This document shows, one piece after another, positions 1 through 10,053 of a DNA stretch of 12,938 nt. The stretch comes from Candidatus Desulfofervidaceae bacterium (GTDB lineage: Bacteria > Desulfobacterota > Desulfofervidia > Desulfofervidales > Desulfofervidaceae), in assembly GCA_021160485.1 (NCBI GenBank), contig JAGHCL010000210.1:1-12938 (forward strand), written 5' to 3'. A program made the position numbers and the translations under genes. The notes below the pieces were generated by a model, which made no database searches, had not been told where the DNA came from, and was given only the letters and a program-made list of their open reading frames with translations. Each line of letters begins with the position of its first letter. Position 1 is the first letter of the stretch.

Positions 1-1
1 G

Positions 2-1078
2 GTATTAAACTTGCCCTTGCGGAGATTAAAAGAAATTAAACTTACCGATGTGGTGCTAGAAGCAAAAGTAAATGACATTATTGATTCATTCTTTGATGAA
101 ATAGATAAAGTTAGAAATAAATATGAGAAAAAAATAGATAAAGTAAAACAAGGTGATGAGCTGCCTCCTGGTGTCATCAAGATGGTGAAAGTGTATGTGG
201 CAATGAAGCGGAAGCTCTCTGTGGGTGACAAGATGGCTGGTAGGCATGGAAATAAGGGGGTAGTTTCAAAGATTGTGCCCTTAGAAGATATGCCTTATCT
301 GTCTGATGGGACTCCGGTTGATATCGTCCTTAATCCTTTGGGTGTGCCTTCTCGTATGAACATAGGGCAGATTTTGGAAACACATTTAGGTTGGGCCTCA
401 AAAGAGTTGGGGAACAAGATTAAAGAATTGATAGCATCTTGCCAGAAACCAGAGGTTATAAGAAAGTGGCTGAAGAAACTGTATTCTCCTGCACAATATG
501 AGGAATGTTTTGGTGGTTTAAGCGATGACGAGCTGCTGGAAAAGGTAGAAAAACTCCAGCGGGGTATTCCAGTGGCTTCTCCTGTTTTTGATGGAGCTGA
601 GGAAGCTGAGATTAAAGAATGGTTTAAAGAAGCAAATCTTCCAGTTAGAGGTAGGACTACCCTCTATGACGGGCGGACTGGCGAGCCTTTTGATCAGGAA
701 GTGACTGTGGGCGTTATGTATATGATGAAACTTCATCACTTGGTAGATGATAAGATTCACGCTCGTTCTATTGGTCCCTATTCTCTCATTACGCAGCAAC
801 CTTTGGGTGGAAAGGCTCAGTTTGGTGGACAGAGATTTGGCGAAATGGAAGTGTGGGCGCTAGAGGCTTATGGGGCGGCCTATTCCTTGCAGGAAATGCT
901 CACGGTGAAATCAGATGATGTAGCTGGTAGAACCCGAATGTATGAGAAGATTGTTAAAGGAGATAATACCTTAGAAGTAGGCTTGCCAGAGTCTTTTAAT
1001 GTTTTAGTAAAAGAATTACAGGCCCTAGGTTTAAATATAGAACTATTAACTGGAGATAAGGGGGCAAAGATAAAATGA
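2..1078 (+). CDS. rpoB: RNA polymerase subunit beta, C-terminal part (5' truncated by window edge)
   Basis: This is the last 358 codons of the RNA polymerase beta subunit, which with beta' forms the catalytic cleft. The reading frame is open from base 2, so the gene runs off the left edge; the TTG at 11 is an internal leucine, not a start. About two thirds of a normal beta subunit is missing. Visible landmarks are [15 protein letters not shown], then [18 protein letters not shown], whose lysines belong to the active-site region in the family, then [13 protein letters not shown] and the C-terminal [20 protein letters not shown], which packs against beta'. A charged, lineage-variable helical stretch precedes GDELPP. 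The stop codon overlaps the rpoC start as ATGA, so the two genes are probably translationally coupled. The family call is secure; the missing N-terminus cannot be judged. Confidence 0.98.
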   Translation, partial: VLNLPLRRLKEIKLTDVVLEAKVNDIIDSFFDEIDKVRNKYEKKIDKVKQGDELPPGVIKMVKVYVAMKRKLSVGDKMAGRHGNKGVVSKIVPLEDMPYLSDGTPVDIVLNPLGVPSRMNIGQILETHLGWASKELGNKIKELIASCQKPEVIRKWLKKLYSPAQYEECFGGLSDDELLEKVEKLQRGIPVASPVFDGAEEAEIKEWFKEANLPVRGRTTLYDGRTGEPFDQEVTVGVMYMMKLHHLVDDKIHARSIGPYSLITQQPLGGKAQFGGQRFGEMEVWALEAYGAAYSLQEMLTVKSDDVAGRTRMYEKIVKGDNTLEVGLPESFNVLVKELQALGLNIELLTGDKGAKIK

Positions 1079-4000
1079 CTTTAGAAGATCTTTATAATCT
1101 TTTTTCAAAGCCGATGGATCCGGCAGATATTAAAGGTGTCCGAATTTCTTTAGCCTCTCCAGAGAAAATTAGAGAGTGGTCTCATGGAGAGGTAAAAAAG
1201 CCAGAAACAATCAATTATAGAACGTTTAAACCAGAAAAAGATGGTTTGTTCTGTGCACGTATATTTGGTCCGGTAAAAGATTATGAGTGTTTGTGCGGTA
1301 AATACAGACGCATGAAACACAGAGGTATTGTATGTGAAAGGTGTGGAGTGGAAGTTATTTCTTCTAAGGTGCGTCGTGAACGCATGGGACATATTGAATT
1401 GGCCTGTCCTGTTACCCATATTTGGTTTGTTAAGAGTGTCCCAAGTAAGATTGGTAACTTGCTGGATTTAAGCGTTAAGGATTTGGAACGTGTGATTTAC
1501 TTTGAATCTTATATCGTGATCGATCCCAAGAATACACCTTTAAAGAAAGGTGAACTTTTATCTGAAGAGCAGTATCGTGAAGTTAGGACTAAGTTTGGCG
1601 ATAACTTTAAAGCAGGTATGGGGGCTGAGGCCATTAAAGAATTACTTGCCAAATTAGACTTGGCTAAATTGTCAGAAGAGATAAAAGAACAGATTAAAAA
1701 TACACATTCTGAAGCTACGCGCAGAAAATTGGCTAAACGCCTACGTATAGTCAACGCCTTCCTTGAATCAGGTAATCGCCCTGAATGGATGGTTTTAGAA
1801 GTGATTCCAGTATTACCACCAGATTTGCGTCCTCTCGTACCCCTTGATGGCGGACGCTTTGCGACTTCAGACCTAAATGATCTCTATCGTCGGGTCATTA
1901 ATCGTAATAATCGGCTCAAAAGATTGATGGAACTAGAAGCCCCTGAAATAATTATCCGCAATGAGAAGCGGATGTTGCAAGAAGCAGTAGATGTGTTGTT
2001 TGAAAATGGCCGCCGGGGTAGAACGGTTACCGGTAGTAACGGCCGTCCTTTAAAATCACTAAGTGACATGCTTAAAGGTAAACAGGGGCGTTTTCGGCAG
2101 AACCTTTTGGGCAAGCGTGTAGATTACTCTGGCCGTTCTGTTATTGTAGTGGGTCCAGAATTAAGACTGCATCAATGTGGTTTACCTAAGAAAATGGCAT
2201 TGGAGTTGTTCAAACCTTTTATCTATCATCAGTTGGAGAAGAAAGGATTTGCCACAACCATTAAAAGCGCAAAACGAATGGTGGAACGTGAGACCCCTGA
2301 AGTTTGGGATGCCTTAGAAGAAGTGGTAAGAGAACATCCAGTATTGCTTAATCGTGCTCCTACTTTACATCGCTTGAGTATTCAGGCTTTTGAGCCTGTT
2401 TTGATAGAGGGTAAGGCCATCCAGTTACATCCTCTGGTATGTCCACCTTTTAATGCGGATTTTGATGGTGATCAAATGGCTGTGCATGTGCCTCTTTCTT
2501 TAGAGGCGCAAACAGAGGCCCGGGTGCTCATGATGTCCACAAACAACATTTTGTCTCCTGCTCATGGTGATCCTATTATTTTGCCTACTCAGGATATCGT
2601 TTTGGGTCTCTATTATATGACAAAAGAAAGAGCTTTTGCCAAAGGCGAGGGTATGGTCTTTTATTCCCCTGAGGAAGTGAGGATGGCCTATGATGCTGAA
2701 GAAGTAGCTCTACATGCCAAAATCAAAGTAAAGATAAATGGAGAATTAGTAGAAACTACAGTAGGACGTGTGTTATTAAAAGAGATTGTCCCAGAGGAAA
2801 TTCCCTTTAGCTTCATTAACAAACCCATGCGCAAAAAGGACGTAGCTGTTCTGGTAAAGGAATGTTATCGCCGGGTTGGTTTAAAGAAAACAGTCATCCT
2901 CTGTGATAAATTAAAAGACTTTGGTTTTGAACAAGCGACAAAAGCAGGTATATCTATTGCTATTGATGACTTAGTTATTCCTAAGCGTAAAGAAGAGATA
3001 TTGAATAGGGCCTACAGGCAAATGCAGGAGATAGAAGAACAATACCGTAAAGGTCTCATTACTGATGGTGAACGCTACAATAAAATTATTGATATCTGGA
3101 CAAGAGTCACCGACGAAGTAGCAGCGGAGATGATGAAAGAACTTTCCGTAGAGGTAGTGAAAAATGAAAAAGGAGAAGAGAAAGAAATTTCTTCTTTTAA
3201 TCCTATCTTTATGATGGCAGATTCTGGAGCAAGGGGAAGTAAGGACCAGATTAGACAGTTGGCTGGTATGCGTGGATTAATGGCCAAACCTTCAGGAGAA
3301 ATTATTGAAACTCCGATTACAGCCAACTTTAGGGAAGGATTGACTGTCCTTCAGTACTTTATTTCTACTCATGGTGCACGTAAGGGTCTGGCAGACACGG
3401 CTTTAAAAACAGCCAACGCTGGTTATCTTACACGCAGATTGGTAGATGTAGCTCATGAATGTGTGGTACGCGAGGAAGATTGTGGCACCATTGATGGAAT
3501 TGAAGTTGAGCCTTTGATTGAGTCTGGTGAGATTATTCAACCTCTTAGTCAGCGTATATTGGGAAGGGTGGCGTTAGAAGATATTGTAAACCCATATACA
3601 AAAGAAGTGATTGTTAAAGCAAATGAAGAAATTGATGAAGAGGCGGCTCAGAAGATAGAAGAGGCTGGCATAGAGAAGGTAAAAATCCGTTCTGTTCTTA
3701 CCTGCCAGACAAAATGGGGTGTATGTGCTAAGTGTTATGGTAGAGACTTGGCCACAGGGAAAATGGTGAATATTGGTGAAGCGGTAGGAATTATTGCCGC
3801 TCAATCTATTGGTGAACCTGGAACGCAGCTGACGATGCGAACTTTCCATATTGGTGGAACTGCCCGCAAGGCAGTGGAACAGACTACTCTTGAAGCGAAA
3901 TATGGTGGTCAGGTTAAGTTTATAAATCTAAACGCTGTAGAAACAAAAGAAGGGGATTTAGTAGTAATGAACCGTAATGGTGAAATTGCCATTTTAGAAG

Positions 4001-5169
4001 CAGAACGTGAACGTGAACGTTACCCAGTGATTTATGGAGCGCGGTTAAAGGTAAGAGATGGAGAGGAAGTAAAACCTGGCCAATTATTGGCAGAATGGGA
4101 TCCTTATGCATCGCCAATTTTAACGGAAGTAAGTGGCAGGGTGAAATTCGAAGATGTGATTGAGGGTGTAACTATTCAGGAGAGGGTGGATCCGGTAACA
4201 AGTAGAGTAAGTAAGGTGGTAATGGAATTTAAGGGCACGCCTTACCGTCCTCGGATTGCGATTGTGGATGAGGAAGGCAATGTGGTAAATACCCCAACTG
4301 GTAGTAAGGCGATTTATTACCTACCAGTAGGAGCACTAATTGTTGTAGAAGAGAAAGAACAGGTATACGCTGGAGACATTCTAGTAAAGATCTTACGTGA
4401 AACCAGTAAGACTAAAGATATTACCGGTGGTTTGCCCAGAGTAGCTGATTTGTTTGAAGTAAGGAAACCAAAGGATCATGCGATTATTACCGAAATTGAT
4501 GGTTATGTATCCTTTGGTAAAGAAGAAAGAGGTAAGAGAAGAATAATTGTTACCCCTGAAGTAGGAGAAGCCCGGGCATACCTTGTTCCTCCTGGTGTCC
4601 ACGTAACCGTGCACGAGGGCGATTATGTCCGAGCAGGCGAGGCCCTTACTGAAGGTCCTGTTAATCCTCACGATTTATTACGCGTCCGGGGTGTTAAGGA
4701 AACAGCCAGGTATCTCTTGAATGAAATTCAGGAAGTATACCGTCTTCAAGGTGTTAGAATTAATGATAAACATATTGAGGTAATTATCCGTCAGATGATG
4801 AAAAAAGTGAGGATTGTAGATGCCGGAGGTACAGATTTCATCGTAGGTGAATTGGTAGAAAAACACACCTTTGAAGCAGAAAATGAGAGAATTTTAGCCA
4901 AAGGTGGCAAGCCTGCCCAGGCTGAGCCAGTAATTGTCGGTATTACAAAGGCTTCTTTAGGCACAGAAAGTTTTATCTCGGCTGCTTCTTTCCAAGAGAC
5001 AACCAGAGTATTAACCGATGCTGCGGTGGCAGGGAAAGTGGACTACTTGCGAGGTTTGAAAGAAAATGTTATTATCGGGCGGCTCATACCGGCAGGTACT
5101 GGCCTAGATATTTATCGTTCAGTCCAATTAGAGACAGAACAACCAGAGATTAGTCCTGAAGAAGAATAA
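1075..5169 (+). CDS. rpoC: RNA polymerase subunit beta'
   Basis: This 1364-residue protein is the beta' subunit, carrying the catalytic magnesium site of RNA polymerase. In order it shows the N-terminal zinc site (C72, C74, C87, C90); the universal NADFDGD motif at residues 460-466, whose three aspartates bind Mg2+; the bridge helix starting at [14 protein letters not shown] (about 765-778); the second zinc site (C803, C877, C884, C887); and the trigger loop around TMRTFHIGG with R922 and H925. After the trigger loop, roughly 170 residues of beta-rich sequence (about 935-1110) match the position of the SI3 insertion found in many Gram-negative lineages and absent from Firmicutes-type enzymes. 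The ATG overlaps the rpoB stop by four bases, with a purine-rich AAGGGGG about 10 bases upstream. The gene is intact, with no frameshift seen. No rpoB-rpoC fusion is present. Confidence 0.99.
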   Translation: MTLEDLYNLFSKPMDPADIKGVRISLASPEKIREWSHGEVKKPETINYRTFKPEKDGLFCARIFGPVKDYECLCGKYRRMKHRGIVCERCGVEVISSKVRRERMGHIELACPVTHIWFVKSVPSKIGNLLDLSVKDLERVIYFESYIVIDPKNTPLKKGELLSEEQYREVRTKFGDNFKAGMGAEAIKELLAKLDLAKLSEEIKEQIKNTHSEATRRKLAKRLRIVNAFLESGNRPEWMVLEVIPVLPPDLRPLVPLDGGRFATSDLNDLYRRVINRNNRLKRLMELEAPEIIIRNEKRMLQEAVDVLFENGRRGRTVTGSNGRPLKSLSDMLKGKQGRFRQNLLGKRVDYSGRSVIVVGPELRLHQCGLPKKMALELFKPFIYHQLEKKGFATTIKSAKRMVERETPEVWDALEEVVREHPVLLNRAPTLHRLSIQAFEPVLIEGKAIQLHPLVCPPFNADFDGDQMAVHVPLSLEAQTEARVLMMSTNNILSPAHGDPIILPTQDIVLGLYYMTKERAFAKGEGMVFYSPEEVRMAYDAEEVALHAKIKVKINGELVETTVGRVLLKEIVPEEIPFSFINKPMRKKDVAVLVKECYRRVGLKKTVILCDKLKDFGFEQATKAGISIAIDDLVIPKRKEEILNRAYRQMQEIEEQYRKGLITDGERYNKIIDIWTRVTDEVAAEMMKELSVEVVKNEKGEEKEISSFNPIFMMADSGARGSKDQIRQLAGMRGLMAKPSGEIIETPITANFREGLTVLQYFISTHGARKGLADTALKTANAGYLTRRLVDVAHECVVREEDCGTIDGIEVEPLIESGEIIQPLSQRILGRVALEDIVNPYTKEVIVKANEEIDEEAAQKIEEAGIEKVKIRSVLTCQTKWGVCAKCYGRDLATGKMVNIGEAVGIIAAQSIGEPGTQLTMRTFHIGGTARKAVEQTTLEAKYGGQVKFINLNAVETKEGDLVVMNRNGEIAILEAERERERYPVIYGARLKVRDGEEVKPGQLLAEWDPYASPILTEVSGRVKFEDVIEGVTIQERVDPVTSRVSKVVMEFKGTPYRPRIAIVDEEGNVVNTPTGSKAIYYLPVGALIVVEEKEQVYAGDILVKILRETSKTKDITGGLPRVADLFEVRKPKDHAIITEIDGYVSFGKEERGKRRIIVTPEVGEARAYLVPPGVHVTVHEGDYVRAGEALTEGPVNPHDLLRVRGVKETARYLLNEIQEVYRLQGVRINDKHIEVIIRQMMKKVRIVDAGGTDFIVGELVEKHTFEAENERILAKGGKPAQAEPVIVGITKASLGTESFISAASFQETTRVLTDAAVAGKVDYLRGLKENVIIGRLIPAGTGLDIYRSVQLETEQPEISPEEE

Positions 5170-5203
5170 AAAGAGATAGAGCGAGGGACAGAAAAAGAAA
5201 AAA

Positions 5204-5232
5204 GTCAAGTTGCTTCTTGAAAAGCACTTGAC
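5204..5232 (-). terminator. Dyad after rpoC; intrinsic terminator when read on the minus strand
   Basis: The arms GTCAAGT (5204-5210) and ACTTGAC (5226-5232) pair perfectly. After a one-base bulge, GCTT (5212-5215) pairs with AAGC (5222-5225), leaving a 6-base loop. Read on the minus strand, the hairpin is followed directly by TTTTTTCTTTTTC (5203 down to 5191), the classic shape of a Rho-independent terminator. On the plus strand there is no T tract after the hairpin, so it should not stop rpoC transcripts efficiently. The right arm also overlaps the -35 box of the proposed rpsL promoter. The likely role is blocking antisense transcription into rpoC, or acting as a dyad operator. The structure is seen directly; the function is inferred. 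Confidence 0.5.
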
Positions 5233-5256
5233 AAAAAGACAGAAAAGCTGTAATAA
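5228..5256 (+). promoter_or_regulatory. Candidate sigma70-type promoter for the str operon
   Basis: A consensus -35 box TTGACA lies at 5228-5233. Exactly 17 bases later is TAATAA (5251-5256); alternatively TGTAAT (5249-5254) matches the -10 consensus at five of six positions, but with a 15-base spacer. Transcription would begin near 5262, leaving a leader of about 35 bases before rpsL. It lies in the only sizeable spacer in the gene series (127 bases between rpoC and rpsL), which is where an independent str-operon promoter would be expected. The -35 box overlaps the right arm of the dyad. Confidence 0.5.
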
Positions 5257-5296
5257 AGCTGACCTTGTGTGCCCTAAAAAATGGGAGGAGTAAGTA

Positions 5297-5668
5297 ATGC
5301 CAACAATTAACCAGTTGATAAGAGAAGGGAGAGAGAAAATAAAAAAGAGGAGTTCCGCTCCTGCGTTAATGGGATGTCCACAGAGGCGGGGGGTATGTGT
5401 GAGGGTGTATACGACTACCCCTAAAAAACCTAATTCTGCTTTACGTAAGGTATGTCGTGTGCGCTTGACAAATGGTATAGAAGTGACAGCCTACATTCCT
5501 GGCATTGGTCATAATCTGCAGGAGCACTCCGTAGTGTTAGTTAGAGGTGGGCGTATAAAGGACTTGCCTGGCGTGCGTTATCAAGTTGTTAGAGGTGCTT
5601 TAGATGCAGCAGGTGTGCAAGATAGAAGAAAAAGCCGGTCCAGATATGGGGCCAAAAAGCCAAAATAA
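5297..5668 (+). CDS. rpsL: 30S ribosomal protein S12
   Basis: This 123-residue protein is S12, the decoding-centre protein of the small subunit, at the family's usual length. The start follows a strong GGGAGGAG six bases upstream. Signature stretches are [12 protein letters not shown] at the N-terminus, [13 protein letters not shown], and [13 protein letters not shown]43 and K88, the positions at which streptomycin-resistance substitutions are known in other bacteria, are both lysine here, so the sequence looks like the ordinary drug-sensitive form. D89, the residue methylthiolated by RimO in species that have that enzyme, is also present. It is the first gene of the str block, 127 bases after rpoC, and probably has its own promoter. 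S7 follows after 13 bases. Confidence 0.99.
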   Translation: MPTINQLIREGREKIKKRSSAPALMGCPQRRGVCVRVYTTTPKKPNSALRKVCRVRLTNGIEVTAYIPGIGHNLQEHSVVLVRGGRIKDLPGVRYQVVRGALDAAGVQDRRKSRSRYGAKKPK

Positions 5669-5678
5669 TGGAGTTTGA

Positions 5679-6152
<474 letters not shown>

Positions 6153-6154
6153 TC

Positions 6155-8239
6155 GTGGGAAGAGTTATACCGATTGAAAAAGTTAGAAATATAGGATTTA
6201 TGGCGCATATAGACGCCGGTAAGACCACAACAACAGAGCGGGTGTTATACTACACGGGTCTTACCCATCGCCTTGGTGAAGTCCATGATGGTACAGCCAC
6301 GATGGACTTTATGGAGCAAGAAAGAGAGCGCGGGATTACAATTACTTCTGCCGCGACAACCTGTTTCTGGCGTAAACATCGCATTAACATTATAGACACT
6401 CCAGGGCACGTAGATTTTACCATTGAAGTGGAGAGGGCCTTGCGGGTACTGGATGGTGCTATTGGTATCTTCTGTGCAGTTGGAGGTGTAGAACCGCAAT
6501 CAGAGACAGTTTGGCGGCAGGCAGAAAGATATCACGTTCCCCGGCTAGCCTTTATTAATAAGATGGATCGAGTGGGGGCTGATTTCCAAGGTTGTATAAA
6601 CATGATGGTAGATAGACTAAAGGCTAATCCTGTGCCTATTCAGCTTCCTATGGGTAAAGAAGACAATTTTGCTGGGATTATTGACCTGATAAAAATGAAG
6701 GCGGTTATTTATGATGAAGCCACCCAAGGGGCCAGATATGAATATGTGCCTATTCCGGAGGAGTTTCAGGCTGAGGCCGCGGAATATCGAGATAAGATGT
6801 TAGAAGCTCTGGCCGATTTTGATGAAGTTATTATGGAAGAATATTTGGAAGGAAAAGAGATTTTAGAAGAAGAAATTCATCGGGCGTTGCGTAAAGGCAC
6901 AATAGAATTAAAGTTAGTTCCAGTGCTTTGTGGTTCTGCTTTTAAGAATAAGGGCATTCAACAATTATTAGATGCGATTGTTGATTATTTACCTTCACCT
7001 GTAGATATACCGCCTGTAAAGGGAAAGACACCAGATGGTGAAGAAGTAGAAAGATTGCCTGCTGATGATGCTCCTTTTACTGCTTTGGCTTTTAAATTAA
7101 TGACTGACCCTTATGTGGGGCACTTAACATTTTTACGCGTTTATGCTGGCAGTTTAAAGAGTGGGGACACGGTATTAAATGCAAGTAAGGGAGTAAAGGA
7201 AAAGATTGGACGTTTGCTTAAAATGCACGCCAATAAAAGGGAAGAAATTACTGAAGTTTATGCTGGAGATATTGTAGCTGCGGTCGGGCTGCGTAAAACT
7301 ACCACTGGTGATACCTTGTGTGATGAAAGGGCTCCGGTTCTGTTGGAAGCGATTGAAGTACCTAAGCCAGTGATTTCAGTAGCTATTGAACCCAAAACAA
7401 AAGATGACCAGGAAAAGTTGGGGGCAGCTTTACATAAGATTTCATTAGAGGACCCTTCTTTTAGAGTCAAATATGACGAGGAAACCGGTGAGACTATCAT
7501 TTCTGGAATGGGAGAATTGCACCTGGAAATCATTGTAGACCGTTTGCGCCGTGAATTTAAGGTCCAAGCCAATGTTGGCCGTCCGCAGGTTTCTTATAGG
7601 GAGACAATTACCAAACCTGTTAAAGTGGAAGGTAAATTTATTAAACAGACGGGTGGACGGGGCCAATACGGCCATGTTTGGTTAGAGTTAACTCCATTAC
7701 CTGCTGGAAAGGGGTTTGAGTTTATAGATGCTATTACTGGTGGTGTGATTCCTAAGGAGTATATTCCCGCGGTAGAGCGGGGAGTAAAAGAAGCTATGGA
7801 ACGCGGGGTTATTGCTGGTTATCCGGCTACAGATATACAGGTAAAATTAGTTGACGGTTCTTATCACGAAGTGGATTCTTCAGAAATGGCTTTTGCTATA
7901 GCAGCTTCTATGGCCTTTAAAGAAGGGGTGAAAAAAGCATCACCAGTACTTTTAGAACCTATTATGTTGTTGGAAGTGATTGTTCCAGAATCATATGTAG
8001 GCGATGTAATGGGTGATATTACTGCCAGAAGGGGTAAGGTTACAGGAATAGAAATGAGGAAAAATGCTCAGGTAATTAGAGCACATGTCCCCTTGGCAGA
8101 GATGTTTGGATATGCTACAACCTTACGGTCAACGACGCAGGGTAGAGCAACATATACAATGCAGTTTTCTCATTATGAGCCTGTGCCTGCTAAGATAGCG
8201 GAGGCTCTGATGAAGGAAAAAAAAGAAGGTGTGCGCTAA
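6155..8239 (+). CDS. fusA: Translation elongation factor G
   Basis: EF-G is the GTPase that drives translocation and, with RRF, ribosome recycling. From the chosen GTG at 6155 it is 694 residues. The G domain shows P-loop [10 protein letters not shown] (17-26), then [13 protein letters not shown] and CGSAFKNKG. Domain IV contains [10 protein letters not shown], and the tip motif [13 protein letters not shown] supplies H571, equivalent to the conserved tip histidine that contacts the decoding site. The start at 6155 is preferred because [14 protein letters not shown] aligns with known EF-G N-termini and AGGTGG lies five bases upstream; a GTG at 6146 would add three residues and overlap rpsG. 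Codon usage matches the ribosomal genes, unlike the tuf that follows 20 bases later. Intact and ordinary. Confidence 0.98.
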   Translation: MGRVIPIEKVRNIGFMAHIDAGKTTTTERVLYYTGLTHRLGEVHDGTATMDFMEQERERGITITSAATTCFWRKHRINIIDTPGHVDFTIEVERALRVLDGAIGIFCAVGGVEPQSETVWRQAERYHVPRLAFINKMDRVGADFQGCINMMVDRLKANPVPIQLPMGKEDNFAGIIDLIKMKAVIYDEATQGARYEYVPIPEEFQAEAAEYRDKMLEALADFDEVIMEEYLEGKEILEEEIHRALRKGTIELKLVPVLCGSAFKNKGIQQLLDAIVDYLPSPVDIPPVKGKTPDGEEVERLPADDAPFTALAFKLMTDPYVGHLTFLRVYAGSLKSGDTVLNASKGVKEKIGRLLKMHANKREEITEVYAGDIVAAVGLRKTTTGDTLCDERAPVLLEAIEVPKPVISVAIEPKTKDDQEKLGAALHKISLEDPSFRVKYDEETGETIISGMGELHLEIIVDRLRREFKVQANVGRPQVSYRETITKPVKVEGKFIKQTGGRGQYGHVWLELTPLPAGKGFEFIDAITGGVIPKEYIPAVERGVKEAMERGVIAGYPATDIQVKLVDGSYHEVDSSEMAFAIAASMAFKEGVKKASPVLLEPIMLLEVIVPESYVGDVMGDITARRGKVTGIEMRKNAQVIRAHVPLAEMFGYATTLRSTTQGRATYTMQFSHYEPVPAKIAEALMKEKKEGVR

Positions 8240-8259
8240 AATATTGAGGAGGTTAAGTG

Positions 8260-9459
8260 ATGGCGAAGCAGAAGTTTGAGCGTAAGAAGCCGCATGTTAA
8301 TGTAGGGACGATAGGGCACATAGACCATGGGAAGACGACATTAACGGCGGCGATAACGAGGACATTAGCGAATGCGGCCTTATCGGAATTTGTGCCATTT
8401 GAGGAGATAGACAAGGCGCCGGAGGAGAAGGAGCGTGGGATTACGATAGCGACGGCGCACGTGGAATATGAGACGGATAAGAGGCACTATGCACATATAG
8501 ACTGTCCTGGGCATGCGGACTACATTAAGAACATGATTACGGGAGCGGCGCAGATGGACGGGTCGATATTAGTAGTGGCGGCGGATGATGGTCCGATGCC
8601 GCAGACGCGGGAGCACATACTATTAGCGCGTCAGGTAGGGGTGCCGTATGTAGTTGTATTTGTGAACAAGGTGGACATGGTAGAAGATGAGGAGCTTATT
8701 GAGCTAGTGGAGCTAGAGGTAAGGGAATTACTTAGCAAATATGAATTTCCTGGTGATGATGTTCCGGTGATAAAAGGCAGTGCGTTAAAGGCCTTAGAAT
8801 GTGGGTGTGGTAAGCGTGAATGTCAATGGTGTGGGAAGATATGGGAGCTATTAGATGCGATGGACGAGTATATACCTGAGCCGGTGCGGCCATTAGACAA
8901 GCCATTTTTAATGCCGATAGAGGACGTATTTAGCATTAGTGGACGTGGTACGGTTGTGACAGGAAGGGTAGAGAGAGGGATAATCAAGCCGGGAGAAGAA
9001 GTAGAGATAGTAGGGTTAGGGCCGACGCGCAAGACGGTAGCGACAAGTATTGAGATGTTCCGGAAGATATTAGATGAGGGTCGAGCTGGAGACAACATTG
9101 GTGTGTTATTGCGTGGTATCGGTAAGGATGAAGTAGAGCGTGGGATGGTATTAGCGAAGCCCGGGTCGATTACGCCGCACACGAGGTTTCAGGCGGAGGT
9201 GTATGTATTAACGAAGGAGGAAGGTGGTCGTCACACGCCATTTTTCACTGGGTATAGGCCACAGTTTTACTTTCGGACGACGGATGTGACGGGTGTGGTG
9301 ACATTGCCTGAAGGAGTAGAGATGGTGATGCCCGGGGACAATGTAAGGGTAGAGGTGAACTTGCTTGAGCCGATAGCGATGGAAGAGGGGCTACGTTTTG
9401 CGATCAGAGAAGGTGGTCGCACTGTAGGCGCTGGTGTCGTTACTAAAATCTTGGAGTAA
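8260..9459 (+). CDS. tuf: Translation elongation factor Tu
   Basis: EF-Tu delivers aminoacyl-tRNA to the ribosome as a GTP complex. The protein has 399 residues, starting at the ATG six bases after GAGGAGGT. The G motifs are GHIDHGKT (19-26), DCPGH (81-85), NKVD (136-139) and SALK (174-177). Just after the last motif is an insertion carrying C181, C183, C188 and C191 (C-x-C-x4-C-x2-C), which looks like a metal-binding knuckle; E. coli EF-Tu has a short acidic stretch there. Domains 2 and 3 are complete, with [13 protein letters not shown] and a normal C-terminus. Codon usage is very unlike the neighbours: AAG for 20 of 23 lysines and GCG for 21 of 26 alanines, with many ATA, TTA and ACG codons. 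Short patches (about 8700-8830 and the last 60 bases) return to the local style. The next gene is rpmG, not rpsJ as in a typical str operon. Confidence 0.99.
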   Translation: MAKQKFERKKPHVNVGTIGHIDHGKTTLTAAITRTLANAALSEFVPFEEIDKAPEEKERGITIATAHVEYETDKRHYAHIDCPGHADYIKNMITGAAQMDGSILVVAADDGPMPQTREHILLARQVGVPYVVVFVNKVDMVEDEELIELVELEVRELLSKYEFPGDDVPVIKGSALKALECGCGKRECQWCGKIWELLDAMDEYIPEPVRPLDKPFLMPIEDVFSISGRGTVVTGRVERGIIKPGEEVEIVGLGPTRKTVATSIEMFRKILDEGRAGDNIGVLLRGIGKDEVERGMVLAKPGSITPHTRFQAEVYVLTKEEGGRHTPFFTGYRPQFYFRTTDVTGVVTLPEGVEMVMPGDNVRVEVNLLEPIAMEEGLRFAIREGGRTVGAGVVTKILE

Positions 9460-9462
9460 AAA

Positions 9463-9612
9463 ATGAGAGTTATCATACATCTGGCGTGTACACAGTGTAA
9501 AAGACGTAACTATACAACAACGAAAAATAAGAAGAAAACTCCGGACAGGTTGGAGTTGAAGAAATATTGCCCCTTTTGTCGGGCACATACACCACATAAA
9601 GAAGTGAAATGA
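9463..9612 (+). CDS. rpmG: 50S ribosomal protein L33, zinc-binding form
   Basis: This short gene encodes a 49-residue basic protein of the large subunit. The pattern CTQC (C9, C12) and CPFC (C36, C39) is the zinc ribbon of the cysteine-containing L33 form, and [19 protein letters not shown] is characteristic of the family. It starts three bases after the tuf stop; the GGAG in the last codons of tuf, six bases upstream, is the only apparent ribosome binding site, so translation is probably coupled to tuf. L33 next to tRNA-Trp and secE is a common arrangement in several bacterial phyla. Having all four cysteines suggests zinc is available to this organism, in contrast to cysteine-free L33 paralogues used under zinc limitation elsewhere. 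Confidence 0.95.
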   Translation: MRVIIHLACTQCKRRNYTTTKNKKKTPDRLELKKYCPFCRAHTPHKEVK

Positions 9613-9625
9613 TAAATAGCGTTGC

Positions 9626-9702
9626 AGGCCAGTAGCTCTAACGGCTAGAGCACCGGACTCCAAATCCGGGGGTTGGGGGTTCAAATCCCTCCTGGCCTGC
9701 CA
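9626..9702 (+). tRNA. trnW: tRNA-Trp (anticodon CCA)
   Basis: All arms fold. The acceptor strands AGGCCAG (9626-9632) and CTGGCCT (9692-9698) pair over seven bases. The D arm has GCTC/GAGC. The anticodon stem CCGGA/TCCGG (9653-9657, 9665-9669) carries loop CTCCAAA with anticodon CCA at 9660-9662. The T arm GGGGG/CCCTC, with one G-U pair, encloses TTCAAAT. Discriminator G (9699) is the expected tryptophan identity base, and the 3' CCA is encoded. It sits 13 bases after rpmG and 41 before secE with no promoter or terminator visible between, so it is probably released from the polycistronic transcript by tRNA processing enzymes. Confidence 0.98.
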
Positions 9703-9743
9703 TTTTGTTGCTTCAATAAAGTTAAGAGAAACTTAAGTTAAAA

Positions 9744-10052
9744 ATGGGAAAGAAGAAAAAAGAAAAAGTGGTAGATAAAGCTTACAAAAAAGTAAGTGAT
9801 AAGTCTAAACAACCAGTTAAGGCTTCAGGCGAAGTGTTAAAAGGAGTTAAGTCTCCAAAACTAAACTGGGTAGAACAGGTAAAACAGTTTTTACGTGAGG
9901 TAAAAGTTGAATTAAAAAAAGTTACCTGGCCTAGTAAGCGGGAGATGATAGGTTCTACTTTTGTTGTGATTATATTTGTCGTATTAGTAGCGGCTTATTT
10001 TGGGATTATTGATCTTATTTATACAATAATTATAGGGAAATTATTAGGGTAA
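9744..10052 (+). CDS. secE: Preprotein translocase subunit SecE
   Basis: SecE is the small subunit that clamps SecY in the inner-membrane protein-conducting channel. The 102-residue protein has a lysine-rich cytoplasmic N-terminus (1-40), an amphipathic helix (about 41-60) ending in the family signature ELKKVTWPSKREM, and a single transmembrane helix at about 71-97. This is the one-helix form usual outside the Enterobacteria, which have three. The ribosome binding site is weak: the upstream bases are AT-rich and can form a small imperfect hairpin (TTAAG at 9722-9726 with CTTAA at 9732-9736). nusG follows after a single base, so the pair is almost certainly co-translated. The secE-nusG pairing is near universal in bacteria and supports the call. 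Confidence 0.97.
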   Translation: MGKKKKEKVVDKAYKKVSDKSKQPVKASGEVLKGVKSPKLNWVEQVKQFLREVKVELKKVTWPSKREMIGSTFVVIIFVVLVAAYFGIIDLIYTIIIGKLLG

Positions 10053-10053
10053 A

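Noticed and set aside
11..13. TTG at 11 as start of the first gene
   Set aside because: The frame is open upstream to the window edge, and the sequence is internal RpoB. It is a truncated gene, not a short one.
1150..4866. Several minus-strand open frames of 60-90 codons opposite rpoC
   Set aside because: They have no recognisable domains or spacing signals and lie wholly antisense to a highly conserved gene.
8257..8259. GTG at 8257 as the tuf start
   Set aside because: The ATG at 8260 is better spaced from GAGGAGGT and gives the standard MAKxKFER N-terminus.
9624..9700. Extended palindrome around the tRNA-Trp acceptor stem as a possible integration site
   Set aside because: The extra two base pairs are a chance extension of the acceptor stem. 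There is no integrase gene and no direct repeat of the tRNA 3' end downstream.
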